A DNA stretch of 64,000 bases. Origin: UBA5189 sp040389445. GTDB taxonomy: Bacteria > Chloroflexota > Limnocylindria > Limnocylindrales > CSP1-4. The stretch lies in NCBI GenBank assembly GCA_040389445.1, contig JAZJZX010000004.1, forward strand, positions 124,001 to 188,000. Reading direction: 5' to 3'. The position numbers and the translations under genes are program-made. The notes below the pieces were generated by a model, which had not been told where the DNA came from, did no database searches, and was given only the letters and a program-made list of their open reading frames with translations. Positions 8,932-18,166 of the stretch are shown one piece after another. How positions within the stretch are numbered: the first letter of the stretch is position 1; each line of letters opens with the position of its first letter.

Positions 8932-9216
8932 ATGGTGATCAGTTTCACGACCAGCCGGCCCGACCCGGAGCAACGCCGTCAGGTGGATGCCTTCCTCGAG
9001 GATTTCCTTCCTCGACTCGATCGCCATCCGGGCGTCCTCGCCGTCTACCACTACGGCGATCCCGAGTCGGGCGAAAGCACCACCGTGGTCGTCTGGCGCG
9101 ATGAGGCAGCTCGCCTTGCCTACCGCGACAGCGAGCTCATCGGGGAGGCGGTCGCCCTGGAGACGCGGCTCGGGCTCAAGGGTTCACGCAAGGCGTTCCC
9201 CCTCACCTACCCGTAG
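8932..9216 (+). CDS. Small protein, possibly of the dimeric alpha/beta-barrel (ABM-like) type
   Basis: 94 residues from ATG 8932, chosen because GGAGG at 8919-8923 lies eight bases upstream. An in-frame ATG at 8917 would bury that ribosome site. The pattern VISFTTSRPDPEQRRQVDAF, then HPGVLAVYHYGDPESG, then TTVVVWRDEAARLAYRDSE resembles antibiotic-biosynthesis-monooxygenase-like ferredoxin folds. The assignment rests on pattern only. No catalytic residue is evident. The first ~90 bases, with upstream sequence, are duplicated in degraded form at 9281-9398. Confidence 0.6.
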   Translation: MVISFTTSRPDPEQRRQVDAFLEDFLPRLDRHPGVLAVYHYGDPESGESTTVVVWRDEAARLAYRDSELIGEAVALETRLGLKGSRKAFPLTYP

Positions 9217-9280
9217 CGGCTCGGCTCAGCCCGTGAGGCGACACCGTCCGAGGACGCGTGCCTTATCGCGTCGCCGGTTG

Positions 9281-9398
9281 TCTTCCCGGCAGCACCTCGG
9301 CTGCGAAACAGTGGCATCACACGCAGAAGCCCGCGCGCGCCCGTGATCAGTCTCGCGACCAGCTGGCCTGACCCCTGAGCAACTCCGCCAGCGCGAGG
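9281..9398 (+). pseudogene. Degraded partial duplicate of the 5' end of the gene at 8932
   Basis: Bases around 9294-9398 (from cctcggctgcgaaacagtgg) align with 8888-8985. They keep cagtggcatcac, the start region (gtgatcagt), and codons for VIS-ATS-PDP. The copy lost the ATG (ccgtg instead of catgg) and meets a TGA straight after PDP. The match fades beyond about 9398, so only the leader and first 20 or so codons were copied. An IS630 element begins about 145 bases downstream. Confidence 0.7.
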
Positions 9399-9543
9399 GT
9401 CATCCCAGCGGTCGCGCGCTTGGAACGGTCACGTGCGAAGAGCCCCCGGAATCCCTGCTCAGCCTGGAAGTTCCAAGGATCGAGTGGAACCCTGGCCCGA
9501 CCGCCGCCTTCTCGGCCGCTTCGACGCGACCGAGCTCGTGCTA

Positions 9544-10714
9544 GTGCCTCATGCCGCAACGTTGGGTAGCGAATGGTGGACCTCGGCATTGAGTCGCCAG
9601 GCCTTGGCCGGACGCGCGTTGCGGTTGTGCCAGCGCAGGTAGGCCCGGATGGCGGCGTCCTGGTGAGCGTGGCTCGGATAGTCGGAGCCGTTGAGGGCGA
9701 ATGAGCGGAGCGCTTGGAACTGGCACTCGATGAGGTTCAGCCAGCTCGAGTAGGTCGGGGTGAAGACGAGCTCGATGTCGTGGCGGGCGACCCATGCCCC
9801 GAGCTCGATCTTGTGGTGTGGACTGAAGTTGTCGAGGACGACGATCAGGTGCTCGGTGAAGCGAGCCCGGAGCGAACGCAGGAACTCGCGGACCTCGCGC
9901 CAGGTCTTGCGGTCGTGCAGATGGCCGTACAGGGCGCCGGTGGCGGGGTCATAGGCGGCCACCAACTGGCGCACGCCGGCCGTCCGCGTGTACGTGGCCC
10001 GGAAGCGGGCCGGCTCGCCGACCGGATGCCAGCCGTGCCCGAGCCGAGGCTGGAGGTTCAAGGGGCCGAACTCGTCGAGGCACAGCACCCGGGCACCCGC
10101 CGGTGGATGGGCGTACAGGTCGAGGATCCGGTTCTTCTTCGTCTCGAACGCGGGGTCGGGCGAGGTCTTCCAGGTCTTGTGGTGGGTGAAGCGGACGCCG
10201 GCCGCGTGGAGGATCCGCCAGAGCTGGCTGCGGCTGATCGCCGGCACGACCCGGGCCCGGATCAGGTGGGCACGGAGCTTGGTCAGGCTCCAGCGCGTGA
10301 ACGGTTCGCCTCGGTCAGTCGGGCGGGCGAGGGCCACCTTCACGATCTCGGTCCGGGCGTCGAGATCGATCCGGCGTGGTCGGCCCCCGCCCAAGTGAGG
10401 GTCCAGGGCCGGGAAGCCCTGCGCGTTGAAAGCGTGGATGAGAGCGGCCACATGGGTTGGCGCTGGCCTGGAACATCAGGCTGATCTGGCCGACGCTCTG
10501 GCCCTGGTACGAGGCGAACAGGAGCATCGCCCGGTGACGTACGACCGCGTTCGAGCCGCGCCTGGACAACTGGAGGAGGTGGGCCGCCTCCCCGTCGCTC
10601 AACTCACGGACGAAGAGTTCGGCCCGGCGGGCCATCGTCACCTCCTGCGCTTCGGTCGGCTCGAAGGGGCTATGCGGAGTGCGATTACCTACCGAGCATT
10701 ATGAATCAGGGCAC
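9544..10714 (-). mobile_element. IS630-family insertion sequence with terminal inverted repeats and TA target duplication
   Basis: The left end reads gtgcctcatgccgcaacg from 9544; the right end, reverse-complemented from 10714, reads gtgccctgattcataatg. Both continue with a matching ggtag-aat block, giving imperfect inverted repeats of about 35 bases. A TA dinucleotide flanks each end (9542-9543 and 10715-10716), as expected for IS630/Tc1-type elements. The element is 1,171 bp and holds one transposase split by a frameshift. It sits exactly at the stop codon of the adjacent tetR gene; the TA is part of that TAG. Confidence 0.85.
9549..10635 (-). pseudogene. IS630-family transposase, interrupted by one frameshift
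   Basis: The N-terminal HTH part starts at ATG 10635 (AGGAGG five bases upstream) and reads to VGQISLMFQASAN. The frame continues one base out of phase from about 10451 as VAALIHAFNAQGF through the DDE catalytic domain. One extra C in aacccatgtg (about 10452-10458) would explain the shift. The catalytic acids are visible: CLDEFGP, VVLDNFSPHHK and SSWLNLIECQF (D, D, E). The element could be inactive, use programmed frameshifting as some IS do, or carry a sequencing error. The rest looks intact, so the damage is slight or recent. Confidence 0.85.
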
Positions 10715-11298
10715 TAGGTCGTCCGGCGGGCTGGGTTCGATGCAGCCGCGCAGAGCAACCGAACCGCCACCTCGACGGCCTCATCGCCCAGGCCTTGTTC
10801 GACGGCGAGCGAGCGCCACGCCAGCAGGCCGATCAGGTGCCCGGCGACCGCGCGAAAGGCTCGCCTGGCCCCGGGCGCTACGGAGATGCCGCCGACCAGC
10901 GCGTCCGCGACCGCCGCCCACTGGGCTCGACCCTGGTCTTGCGCCGCGCGAGGCATCGACGCCATGTCTCGGTAGATCGGGAAGAGCTCCGCGCCATGGT
11001 CGCGGTACCAGCCATAGAGCTCGAAGAAGGCCCGACGCGCTCGATCCTCGAGCACCGGAATCGCCTGCCACGCCGCTGCGTCCGGAGGCGGATTGGTCGT
11101 GTACCAGTGACGCCGGCACGCGTCGAAGAGCTCGCCCTGGTCCTTGAAGTGGCGGTAGACCGTCAGACGGGTGACCCCGGCCTCCTCGGCAACGTTGCTG
11201 ATCGAAGTGTTCGATGGACCGACGGTCGTGTGCAAGCGCACCGCCGCCTCGGTGATCCGCAATCGCGTCTGATCCACGAGCTCGGCCCGCCGGCGCAT
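10714..11298 (-). CDS. TetR-family transcriptional regulator
   Basis: 194 residues from ATG 11298; a TTG start at 11364 would add 22 residues. The N-terminal helix-turn-helix is clear (ISNVAEEAGVTRLTVYRHFKDQGELF). The C-terminal ligand domain is all-helical and unclassified. It is divergent from the cupin gene at 11409, with a strong TTGACA promoter between them, so it probably represses that gene and itself. The IS630 element is inserted at its TAG stop. The pre-insertion sequence also read TAG, so the protein is unchanged. Confidence 0.85.
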   Translation of the reverse strand: MRRRAELVDQTRLRITEAAVRLHTTVGPSNTSISNVAEEAGVTRLTVYRHFKDQGELFDACRRHWYTTNPPPDAAAWQAIPVLEDRARRAFFELYGWYRDHGAELFPIYRDMASMPRAAQDQGRAQWAAVADALVGGISVAPGARRAFRAVAGHLIGLLAWRSLAVEQGLGDEAVEVAVRLLCAAASNPARRTT

Positions 11299-11342
11299 CC
11301 GGTAGGGCCGAACATTCGTAGCACGCCTCTGCTCACTCAACC

Positions 11343-11372
11343 TTGACAACCTCGCCTCATGCAATTCATTAT
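11343..11372 (+). promoter_or_regulatory. Promoter of the cupin gene in the tetR-cupin divergent region
   Basis: TTGACA at 11343-11348, an 18-base spacer, then CATTAT at 11367-11372. Transcription would start near 11379 and reach the AGGAGG at 11393-11398. A TetR operator probably overlaps this AT-rich block (11360-11380), but I could not define a clean palindrome. Confidence 0.6.
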
Positions 11373-11408
11373 ACAGCTATGTTCATCCGTTCAGGAGGCG
11401 ATCAAGCC

Positions 11409-11936
11409 ATGGTGAGCCAGGAAGCAGCTCCGGTCGCGACACAGGTCAAGGTGGTCCAGGCGGGCGCCGGCCGGGTTGGTGGCCTGGCCCCGGGAGTCGG
11501 TGTCATCTTCAAGATCGACGGCGACGACGCCGGCGGTGCGCTGTCGATCGTCGAGCACACGTTCGAGCTCGGCTCGATCGTGCCGCCGCACATTCATACC
11601 CTCGAGGATGAGTACTCCATCGTGCTCGAAGGTGAGATCGGCTTCCGCTCGAACGACAAGGAGGTTGTACTCGGGGTCGGTGCCTACATCGTCAAACCCC
11701 GCGGCGAGGTCCACGCGATGTGGAACGCGGGCTCAGTGCGCGCCAGGATGATCGAGGTCATCACCCCGGCCGGTTTCGAGCGCTTCTTCAGCGAATTCGC
11801 CGACATCACCGACACGAGGCGGCCCGATCTTGCCGAGGTGGCCGAACTCGCCGCCCGGTATCAGTTGCCCTTTGCCCGGCCCGAGTGGCTGCCGGACGTG
11901 ATCGCCCGCTACAGCCTGACCCCGCCGCCCGGCTGA
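11409..11936 (+). CDS. Cupin-domain protein
   Basis: 175 residues from ATG 11409, ten bases after AGGAGG. The frame is open upstream to 11343, but that would overlap the promoter. A single cupin beta-barrel is visible: VPPHIHTLEDEYSIVLEGEIGF carries motif 1 (H-x-H...E...G), and YIVKPRGEVHAMWNAG carries motif 2 (P...G..H...N). The metal-binding His/Glu residues are thus present. Likely a small-molecule-binding protein or enzyme of quercetinase type; substrate unknown. Probably controlled by the divergent TetR. Confidence 0.85.
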   Translation: MVSQEAAPVATQVKVVQAGAGRVGGLAPGVGVIFKIDGDDAGGALSIVEHTFELGSIVPPHIHTLEDEYSIVLEGEIGFRSNDKEVVLGVGAYIVKPRGEVHAMWNAGSVRARMIEVITPAGFERFFSEFADITDTRRPDLAEVAELAARYQLPFARPEWLPDVIARYSLTPPPG

Positions 11937-12071
11937 TCGCATCGAACCTCGGCGTCGGCGCCCACGCCCGCGCCGATTGGACATGATTTCGCCGTTTCAT
12001 TCCGTCGTGCGTCGCAGGCGTTACGCAGGGACCATCGCAAACGTCCCGGGGTCCTCGGTCGGGCCGACCGG

Positions 12072-12464
12072 CTATGGGAGCGTTTCGAAACCCGCGGTTC
12101 GGAAGTCGGCGTCGAGGGCGATCGCGCGGTCGATTCCCTCCCGGTGCATGAAGGCGAAGCTCGTCCGGTCCACGAGCGAGACCGATGACTCGACCGTGTC
12201 CCGGAAGTCCGCCACCGCCGCGGCATGAAGGTCGGCATCGACCGCCATCACGCCCAGGGCCGGGATCACCCGATCGATTAGGTCGGCCGCCACGGCCGGG
12301 CCGTAGCGTCGGCGCGCCACGGCCAACGTTTCAACGATGACGTATGCGTGTGTCGCGAGGGCCTCGGTGCGCCCCAGGGCGAAGGCCTCCACGATGCCGG
12401 CGTGGGCCGGATCATCCCGGTCGACGAGGGCGAGGATTCCGCTCGAGTCGACAAAGAGGGTCAC
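12072..12464 (-). CDS. vapC: VapC-type PIN-domain toxin, module 3
   Basis: 130 residues, GTG start at 12464 overlapping the vapB stop by four bases. PIN residues: LFVDSSGILALVDRDD, IVETLAVARRR, SLVDRTSFAFMH and IALDADFRTAGF. Clearly a paralogue of module 4 (16221-16622), with the same order of motifs and the same ending (DADF-x-GFE-LP). Lies downstream of ettA in the same orientation. Confidence 0.85.
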   Translation of the reverse strand: MTLFVDSSGILALVDRDDPAHAGIVEAFALGRTEALATHAYVIVETLAVARRRYGPAVAADLIDRVIPALGVMAVDADLHAAAVADFRDTVESSVSLVDRTSFAFMHREGIDRAIALDADFRTAGFETLP

Positions 12465-12703
12465 CAGCGGTCTCCCGCCAGCACGGAATCGTGATCCTGC
12501 GCGATCGAACCGGTTCCGGAGGCCACCGAACCGGCCGCGGCCAGAAGCTTCTCGATGCGGGCGTGACGTTGTGTGTCCTCGTCGGGCACGATGCGATCGA
12601 CTGCGTCGCGGATCACCGACGCCAGCGACACATGCCGGCTGCGCGCCTCCCGGCGCAGGCGTCGCATCTGGTCCTCGGTCAGGGAAATCTGCGTTCGTAT
12701 CAT
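12461..12703 (-). CDS. vapB: VapB-type antitoxin, module 3
   Basis: 80 residues; MIRTQISLTEDQMRRLRREA is a ribbon-helix-helix start, closely matched by MERTQISLEPEQADRLRQLA in module 4. It begins 16 bases after the ettA stop, so it may be read from ettA transcripts. A TATCATAT block just upstream of its ATG resembles ATATCAT upstream of vapB of module 4, a possible shared operator. Confidence 0.85.
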   Translation of the reverse strand: MIRTQISLTEDQMRRLRREARSRHVSLASVIRDAVDRIVPDEDTQRHARIEKLLAAAGSVASGTGSIAQDHDSVLAGDRW

Positions 12704-12719
12704 GCCGATATGATAACAG

Positions 12720-14411
<1,692 letters not shown>

Positions 14412-14537
14412 GAGCCAAAGGGTAGCGGGTGGGCGAGTGATCTTAGAACAGTACGGTTCAGACGATGATCCGCGGTTCCGTAGGCCAAGCGATGGACGGA
14501 ACTGGTCCAGCCCAGTCAAGCCGAGGCTACCCGGGAG

Positions 14538-14891
14538 TCAGGGCCCGGGGTGGGGCGATGTGATCACGAAAGCCTGGGTTGCTCCTGAGGTCTGGCTGAT
14601 CCAGATGATCGTCACGGCGACCCGTTGACCCACGGAAAGTGATCCAGACCCGGGCTGCTGGAGGACGCTGCTACATAGCTGAGATCCGGTTTGGTCCTCA
14701 GCAAGACAGATGGCCGAGCCCTCGCGGTTGACGACAGACACGACTCCTGTGGCGTCACGGTCGATGCGTACAACGCCGAACAGGTGCGCCTGCGTGGCAA
14801 CGGTCGCGCTCCCGATGGCGGCTCCGATTGCCGCAGCTCCGAGCAGCCAGATGGCCAGAGACGACTTTCGAATGGCGTAGGTTGTCTTCAT
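14538..14891 (-). CDS. Small secreted or membrane-anchored protein, unrecognised
   Basis: 117 residues from ATG 14891 (MKTTYAIRKSSLAIWLLGAA). An N-terminal hydrophobic segment is followed by a short external domain (FGVVRIDRDATGVVSVVNRE, then VGQRVAVTIIWI) with two cysteines that could pair (AICLAE, SQLCSS). I recognise no family. It lies just downstream of two other secreted reading frames in the same direction (14906-15872). Confidence 0.55.
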   Translation of the reverse strand: MKTTYAIRKSSLAIWLLGAAAIGAAIGSATVATQAHLFGVVRIDRDATGVVSVVNREGSAICLAEDQTGSQLCSSVLQQPGSGSLSVGQRVAVTIIWISQTSGATQAFVITSPHPGP

Positions 14892-14905
14892 CCGTGACCT
14901 TCGTC

Positions 14906-15235
14906 CTAGCAGTCCAATCCGCAGTTCCATGTGATGGTATAGGTGCTGTTGTGGGTCGTGGCGGCCGCTGGCGGGCTGTGAAGTTCCTGGGTGCCTATCG
15001 CGGCTTCGAACGCGGTGCCAGACTCAAGCCCATTCCAGATTGCGCCCGACTGGGTGCCGGTAATTGGGCCCCAAGGACCGATGCTGTTTGGGCAGACTTG
15101 AGTGGAGATCGAGACATTGAAGCCACCATGCAAGGGATCGCCCTGACTGCCGATCGTCACGGTCTGGCAACTACCGATCGTCTGGGTTTGAGCTGGGTCC
15201 CAATCAAAGAGAACGTTGTTTGCGGCCCAGCTCAA
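14906..15235 (-). CDS. Secreted-type C-terminal segment, possibly the frameshifted continuation of the gene at 15204
   Basis: 109 codons with only a TTG as possible start (15235), no signal peptide and no ribosome site. The composition is that of an extracellular beta-rich domain with paired cysteines (GSCQTVTIG, STQVCPNS, TWNCGLDC). The first codons overlap the end of the upstream reading frame by 32 bases in another phase. Reading across with a one-base shift gives ...ASRLA-LSWAANNVLFDW..., a natural junction. I think the two frames were one gene, broken by a real frameshift or a sequence error; two overlapping genes remain possible. Confidence 0.45.
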   Translation of the reverse strand: MSWAANNVLFDWDPAQTQTIGSCQTVTIGSQGDPLHGGFNVSISTQVCPNSIGPWGPITGTQSGAIWNGLESGTAFEAAIGTQELHSPPAAATTHNSTYTITWNCGLDC

Positions 15236-15872
15236 GCGCCAACCGACTTGCCTGAGTCTGAGGGGAAACAGCCTTGTCGACAGAGACTGCGTTCAGGCCA
15301 CGCGTCGAAACCTTGGTTTCCGCTCGCGTCGAGGCCGTCGTCGCTGCGACCACAAAGTCGGCTCGGTTGGTCGGGATATCTACGCCCGCGACCCGGGCCT
15401 TTCTTGTCTCCTCGGCAACCATCGCTACGTCCGAGGCCGGCGTCGAGCCATCAAGAGTGTCCAGCCCGCCAAACTGATCGAGCGCGATCTGCGGATCCAC
15501 CCCGAGGGCTATGAGAGCGGCCACCGCACTCATAGCAGGGGCCTGTTCTGGCGCCGTGCCCTTACTCCCCGACGCCGGAGGCGACGTCATTGAGGAGTTC
15601 GCGGAACCACCATCCTGCGCAGCAGCGCTGTCGTTGAAGGAGACGGACGAGCCGGTTCGGCCTAACACTCGGACGGTAGTCGTCGCTGACCCAAACGTGT
15701 CGATCACCCATCCGGGCTGAACGGTAACCTCCGAAACTGGTCGGTAGCCGCTCGCTCGATCGACGTGCATGGATAGCTCGGTACTACTCGGTCCAGCGGC
15801 TAGGGTCGAACCTTCGGGTATCACGACGGCGACGAGAAGCCCAATCAGCAACGCGGAACGGCGGCGATTCAT
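15204..15872 (-). CDS. Secreted protein of unknown function
   Basis: 222 residues; MNRRRSALLIGLLVAVVIPE then a signal-cleavage-like stretch (STLAAGPSS). The mature part is Ser/Thr/Ala-rich with no recognised domain. A segment ALGVDPQIALDQFGGLDTLDG is the only distinctive piece. The C-terminus (LALELGRKQRSL) looks like out-of-frame translation, since the neighbouring frame continues with a typical extracellular sequence. Treat it as the N-terminal part of a gene spanning 14906-15872 unless resequencing shows otherwise. Confidence 0.5.
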   Translation of the reverse strand: MNRRRSALLIGLLVAVVIPEGSTLAAGPSSTELSMHVDRASGYRPVSEVTVQPGWVIDTFGSATTTVRVLGRTGSSVSFNDSAAAQDGGSANSSMTSPPASGSKGTAPEQAPAMSAVAALIALGVDPQIALDQFGGLDTLDGSTPASDVAMVAEETRKARVAGVDIPTNRADFVVAATTASTRAETKVSTRGLNAVSVDKAVSPQTQASRLALELGRKQRSL

Positions 15873-16049
15873 CGGGACATCTCCAACGGCGTACCTACCT
15901 CGCGAGCCTATAGGTCGGGTGGGTCCAAGTCAAATCGGAGTGAACCGACCTTGCCACATGGAGTTGACATACTGGATAGCAGGCCACCGCCTCAATCTGA
16001 TTGTCGAGTCTCGAACTCGACGGGGCCAAGCATGCCCCAGGGTCTCGAC

Positions 16050-16136
16050 CTCGGCCACGCCATCCATGACGTTGCCCTTGACGTCCTTGGCGGAGTCGAG
16101 CTCGGGTTCCTGGCTGAGGTAGCCGACGGTGAAGCC
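16050..16136 (-). pseudogene. Fragment of an ettA gene
   Basis: Reverse-strand translation gives GFTVGYLSQEPELDSAKD then VKGNVMDGVAEVE, matching EttA at 14120-14212 (GFSVGYLSQEPDLDPAKD, VKGDVMDGVAEIQ). By eye the DNA agrees at most of about 90 positions. The amino-acid differences are conservative, so it seems to come from a related but not identical ettA rather than a fresh local copy. Nothing else of ettA is present on either side; the vapBC module 4 begins 85 bases to the right. Confidence 0.8.
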
Positions 16137-16220
16137 TCTCGGTGACATCACATGGCGCCGCCTGCACCCGCGGTGGCAGCACCACTCTTCCCGCGACGTA
16201 CCGAGGGGACCAGGCCCCGA

Positions 16221-16622
16221 TCAGGACGCCGGGAGAACCTCGAAACCCCGTGCAGCGAAGTCGGCGTCGAACGTGAAGGCCAGACGGATGTCGTGCCGCC
16301 GCATGACGAGGAAGCTCGTCCAATCCACGAGCGAAATCCCCCGAAGGCCGGCGGCCAACAGCGCCTCGCGCGCCTCGGCGTGGAGCTGCGCATCCACCCA
16401 GACCACCTCGACGATGGGCAGCAGGCGGTCCGTGAATTCGCGCAGCGCTCCGATCCCGAGCCGGTGCTGGATGAGCGCCGTCGTTTCGACCACGACGTAC
16501 TCGTGGGTCAGCAGACCGGCGTCAGCCGCACGGAGCTTCTCCAGAGCTCTGCGGGAAGGGAGGTGGTTCGGGTCCCGGTTGTCCACGAGCGCGTAGAACG
16601 CGGCCGTGTCGATGAAGATCAC
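16221..16622 (-). CDS. vapC: VapC-type PIN-domain toxin, module 4
   Basis: 133 residues from ATG 16622 (MIFIDTAAFYALVDNRDPNH). PIN acids: FIDTAAF, VVVETTALIQHR, ISLVDWTSFLVM, FTFDADFAARGF. Overlaps vapB by four bases. Paralogue of module 3 in sequence and organisation. Confidence 0.85.
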   Translation of the reverse strand: MIFIDTAAFYALVDNRDPNHLPSRRALEKLRAADAGLLTHEYVVVETTALIQHRLGIGALREFTDRLLPIVEVVWVDAQLHAEAREALLAAGLRGISLVDWTSFLVMRRHDIRLAFTFDADFAARGFEVLPAS

Positions 16623-16870
16623 GAGCCGTAGATCTCGTCCAGATACCGGTCGTGGTCCGCCGCCACGTTCTCTCCGTCGCCATGGCCGGACCCGACCGCC
16701 GCCATGGCTCGATCCCAGAGTTCGGCACGTGTCGGCGGTGCCAGCACGCCCCCGTAGGCACGATCCACCGCCTCTCGGACCAGGTGTGCCATCGAGACGC
16801 CCTGCTCACGCGCCAGCTGGCGCAGCCGGTCCGCCTGCTCGGGCTCAAGCGAGATCTGGGTCCGCTCCAT
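16619..16870 (-). CDS. vapB: VapB-type antitoxin, module 4
   Basis: 83 residues, ribbon-helix-helix start MERTQISLEPEQADRLRQLA, helix MAHLVREAVDRAYGG, and an acidic tail (VAADHDRYLDEIYGS) that would bind the toxin. A TATCATGA block 8-15 bases upstream of the ATG is a candidate autoregulatory site, similar to module 3. Confidence 0.85.
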   Translation of the reverse strand: MERTQISLEPEQADRLRQLAREQGVSMAHLVREAVDRAYGGVLAPPTRAELWDRAMAAVGSGHGDGENVAADHDRYLDEIYGS

Positions 16871-16967
16871 GCCGTCATGATATCACCTAGCCTGCATGAT
16901 GTAATGACGCCGAGTCGATGGGCCGACGCCGTAACCATGCGGATCACGGCCGCTTGGCGACGTGAAC

Positions 16968-17122
16968 TGGCTCGGGTTGCCGTTCGAGAGACTCGTTGTC
17001 CGGGATCTGCAGGTGTATGCGCAGGCGCTCGACGCCGGCTGGCGGTGATCACGGCCACTGGCTACGGCTACGTCCGCGCGGATGGCGGGGCGGTCATTCC
17101 GATCGGAGCACTGACCGCCTGA
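16968..17122 (+). pseudogene. Remnant of a DUF4143 ATPase gene
   Basis: The plus strand first reads WLGLPFERLVVRDLQVYAQA, matching GFLFESLVVRDLRIYCQA of the intact ATPase at 7501. After a frameshift it reads LAVITATGYGYVRADGG then AVIPIGALTA and a stop, matching the extreme C-terminus of the same protein. The ~70 codons between, including the nuclease-like core, are missing, and the ATPase part is absent upstream. This is an internally deleted, frameshifted 3' remnant. Confidence 0.8.
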
Positions 17123-17141
17123 TCCGTTCGCGGCACCAGAC

Positions 17142-17168
17142 AAGGAAGAAGCCGGCCTCGCGGCCGGC
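17142..17168 (-). terminator. Intrinsic terminator downstream of tRNA-Thr
   Basis: On the minus strand the hairpin GCCGGCC-GCGA-GGCCGGC is followed by a T-rich run (TTCTTCCTT). It lies 28 bases past the tRNA 3' end. Confidence 0.65.
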
Positions 17169-17195
17169 CGGGTTTCAAGTTCGGATCGTGATCTC

Positions 17196-17270
17196 TGGAG
17201 CCGACACTCGGATTTGAACCGAGGACCTGCTGTTTACGAAACAGCTGCTCTACCGCTGAGCTATGTCGGC
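17196..17270 (-). tRNA. tRNA-Thr, anticodon CGT
   Basis: 75 bases with an encoded CCA. Acceptor GCCGACA pairs with TGTCGGC; the D-arm has AGCTCAGCGGTAGAGC; the anticodon stem GCTGT/ACAGC closes the loop TTCGTAA with anticodon CGT; the T-arm has GGTTCAAATCC. All arms close. The protein-like frame crossing it on the same strand (SSAVEQLF...GSNPSVGS) is the well-known artefact of translating a tRNA. Confidence 0.95.
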
Positions 17271-17605
17271 CTACGGGCAAGGATATCCGATGCTCTCAAG
17301 CATCGGCTATTCGGCAACTCCCAAGCACGATCGACCGAGCCGGTTCACGACCGCGAAGCCGTTGAACAGGTGATGATCATGCCCCCGACGGCGCGAAGCG
17401 GGCCCGAGGAGATCGCTCGAACGAGAACAATCGTTCGGCGTTGCCGATGGCGGGCCCCTCGAGACGACTCAGCCCGACCGCGGAAAGAACCGAGACTCGG
17501 CCATCTCGCCAGCAGCGACATGATCCGAAGGCTATGTAGCCACGCTCACGCGCTCCGGGCGGCCTGCGGATCCCATACCCGCCGCCGCGTGAACCTGGGC
17601 GAGCG
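17271..17605. other. Intergenic, no gene seen
   Basis: 335 bases between the tRNA and the lipoprotein stop. It holds a 7-bp hairpin (cgatgct/agcatcg, 17289-17306) with no T-run, and presumably the tRNA promoter. I see no coding signal. Confidence 0.5.
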
Positions 17606-18166
17606 TCACGGTGCCAAGGTCGGGAGCGCCAGATCGGGAAGGGCCGCCGGCGGCTCCGGCGTGGTGACGACGTCAGTCGAGGTGTTGCGGATGGGACCCG
17701 TCCCGTAGAACCCGAAGTCGCTCGGCGTCACCACGCATGTGGGATCAGTCCAAACCTCGCCCGACAGGGGAAACGGTACGTCCCCACGAATCTGTACGAT
17801 CCACGCCGGTCCAACCTCACGAAGCTGTGGCTCCCTGCCCGTAAGTGGGACGTAGCGGGCGATGTCCTTCGCCGCCGCGATCTGCGCCATTCCTGCGACA
17901 CTCTGAATTGGGATCGAGTCGCCGATCTGGCATTTGGCCATCGCGTCGGCCGCAGCGGAGCTCGGGTGCGAGGCGGACACCGCCTGCACGTCTCCGGCCA
18001 CCGGCAGATCCACGGGTGCCTTGGTCGGGGATGGTGATGTCGTGGGTTGTGGGCCCTCAGTCACGATCGCCCCCGCGCCGCAAGCTGAGAGCGCGACGAC
18101 CAAGGGCAATACTACCGTCCAGATTGGGGGCCCCTGGAGAACCAGAGGGAACTTCATGACGCTCAT
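17606..18166 (-). CDS. Lipoprotein of unknown function
   Basis: 186 residues from ATG 18166, which overlaps the stop of the upstream gene (ATGA). The signal peptide ends in a lipobox: LPLVVALSACGAG, Cys at about residue 29. A Pro/Thr/Ser linker follows (TTSPSPTKAPVDLP), then a small domain with two cysteines (MAKCQIGDS, DPTCVVTP) and a motif GPAWIVQIRGDVPFPLSGEV. No family recognised. Coupled to the secreted protein upstream, so the two may act together at the cell surface. Confidence 0.7.
   Translation of the reverse strand: MSVMKFPLVLQGPPIWTVVLPLVVALSACGAGAIVTEGPQPTTSPSPTKAPVDLPVAGDVQAVSASHPSSAAADAMAKCQIGDSIPIQSVAGMAQIAAAKDIARYVPLTGREPQLREVGPAWIVQIRGDVPFPLSGEVWTDPTCVVTPSDFGFYGTGPIRNTSTDVVTTPEPPAALPDLALPTLAP

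Noticed and set aside
17068..17280. 70-codon minus-strand frame
   Set aside because: It is mostly translation of the tRNA-Thr gene.
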